64,000 nucleotides of DNA, taken from contig CM055096.1 of NCBI GenBank assembly GCA_029204225.1, positions 58,419,600 through 58,483,599 of the forward strand. Reading direction: 5' to 3'. The notes under the pieces are model-generated. The model made no database searches. It had not been told where the DNA came from and saw nothing but the letters and a program-made list of their open reading frames with translations. This document shows positions 63,406 through 64,000 of this stretch, in pieces. Each line of letters begins with the position of its first letter. Positions within the stretch are counted from its first letter, which is position 1. Position numbers and translations under genes: made by a program. The DNA is from Diphasiastrum complanatum (lineage: Eukaryota > Streptophyta > Lycopodiopsida > Lycopodiales > Lycopodiaceae).

Positions 63406-64000
63406 CTTATGGAAGTTTCCCATGCCAAGGGGCTCTACATACTTGGATTCACTACATTCACATCATCTGATCAATAATCCATCACATCTATAGTATGATT
63501 TGATTACGAACTAGGCTACTTGCTCACTAGCCAAATCCAACATATTGTATCCATCAATTTCATAGATATGCTTTATGACTTCAATTATGTGCATTGGGTG
63601 TATTATATGTGTAGGCTAATTGTTTTAGGATCTAGTGTTAAGAGTAAGGGATCTAAGAAAAGGTATTTAAGATAGAGAGTGGGATTGGAATTTAGCGTAA
63701 GGAGTTTCAAGTTTAGGTTAAGGAGTTTGGAGTTTAGGATTTAGGGTTTAGGATAAGGAATCTAGGAAAAAGAGTTTAGAATAAGGGGTAAGGAGTTTAG
63801 TGATCTAGAGTAAGGGTAAGGAGTTTGGAAACTAGGCTTTAGGGTATGGGGCTTGGGGTTTAGGGTTAAGGATAAGGAATCTAGAAAAAAGGGTTTAGGG
63901 TCAGGGATAAGGGGTTTAGGAATCTAGAGTAAGGGTAAGGGATTTGGAGTTTGGGGAGGGGGTTTGGGGTTTATTATAAGGAGTTTGAGGTTTAGGGTCT
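63406..64000. repeat. Telomere-like unit, inverted copy of 23201-23830
   Basis: 63406-63620 is the unique tail (TTATGGAAGTTTCCCATGCC, the reverse complement of 23822 leftwards). 63621-64000 is the degenerate TTTAGGG-type array (GGTTTAGGGTTAAGGATAAG, GGAATCTAG). It runs off the window edge. Confidence 0.8.

Overview
The window reads as intergenic, repeat-dominated nuclear DNA of a seed plant with a large, AT-rich genome. The evidence is dense nested Ty1/copia LTR retrotransposons primed by initiator-Met-type sites (TGGTATCAGA), a Ty3/gypsy-like gag-protease element with a TGGCACCGTTGCCGGGGA-type primer site, En/Spm (CACTA) tnp2 remnants, degenerate TTTAGGG-like arrays, and a broken germin-like protein gene. 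A gymnosperm is plausible but is only inferred. I see no bacterial operon, CRISPR array, tRNA or rRNA gene, and no complete host gene.

Layout. 1-3570: a plus-strand copia element with gag and protease but no reverse transcriptase, split by a solo LTR (853-1533). 3579-5700: minus-strand copia debris, a (TC)88 microsatellite, a degenerate minisatellite and the end of an LTR. 6290-25577 (block A) and 31815-49048 (block B) are colinear direct copies of one composite segment. In order it holds a copia LTR fragment, a second copia LTR with RNase H, a CACTA tnp2 block, a minus-strand copia element carrying a gypsy-like insertion in its gag, and a plus-strand copia gag-protease element. The two copies later diverged. 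A keeps 6.1 kb that B lost (8026-14114) and most of the reverse transcriptase that B lost. B carries a later solo LTR (38855-39545) and about 2 kb near 34516-36523 that A lacks. A is cut at 23200 by a telomere-like repeat unit. 25578-31815, between the blocks, holds unassigned DNA and a minus-strand gag-protease copia element (28190-32253).

49049-51490 is the only gene-like DNA: a germin-like protein pseudogene on the minus strand, with signal peptide and C-terminus but no cupin core. Its TATA-containing upstream region is duplicated in tandem. 51500-57393 holds an inverted CACTA-derived fragment and two plus-strand copia elements, one of which keeps an uninterrupted 555-residue RT-RNase H frame. 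58134-59145 is a foldback (inverted-repeat) structure of about 1 kb. 59888-63405 holds a single LTR, a dispersed repeat, and a truncated copia element with LTR, primer site, gag and protease. 63406-64000 is an inverted copy of the telomere-like unit at 23201-23830.

Nothing here works as a joint pathway. The value of the window is its readable history: nested insertion, segmental duplication, then different deletions, an inversion and solo-LTR formation. A palindrome of the CACACGTGTG type recurs across LTR families and is the best candidate for an under-described functional element.
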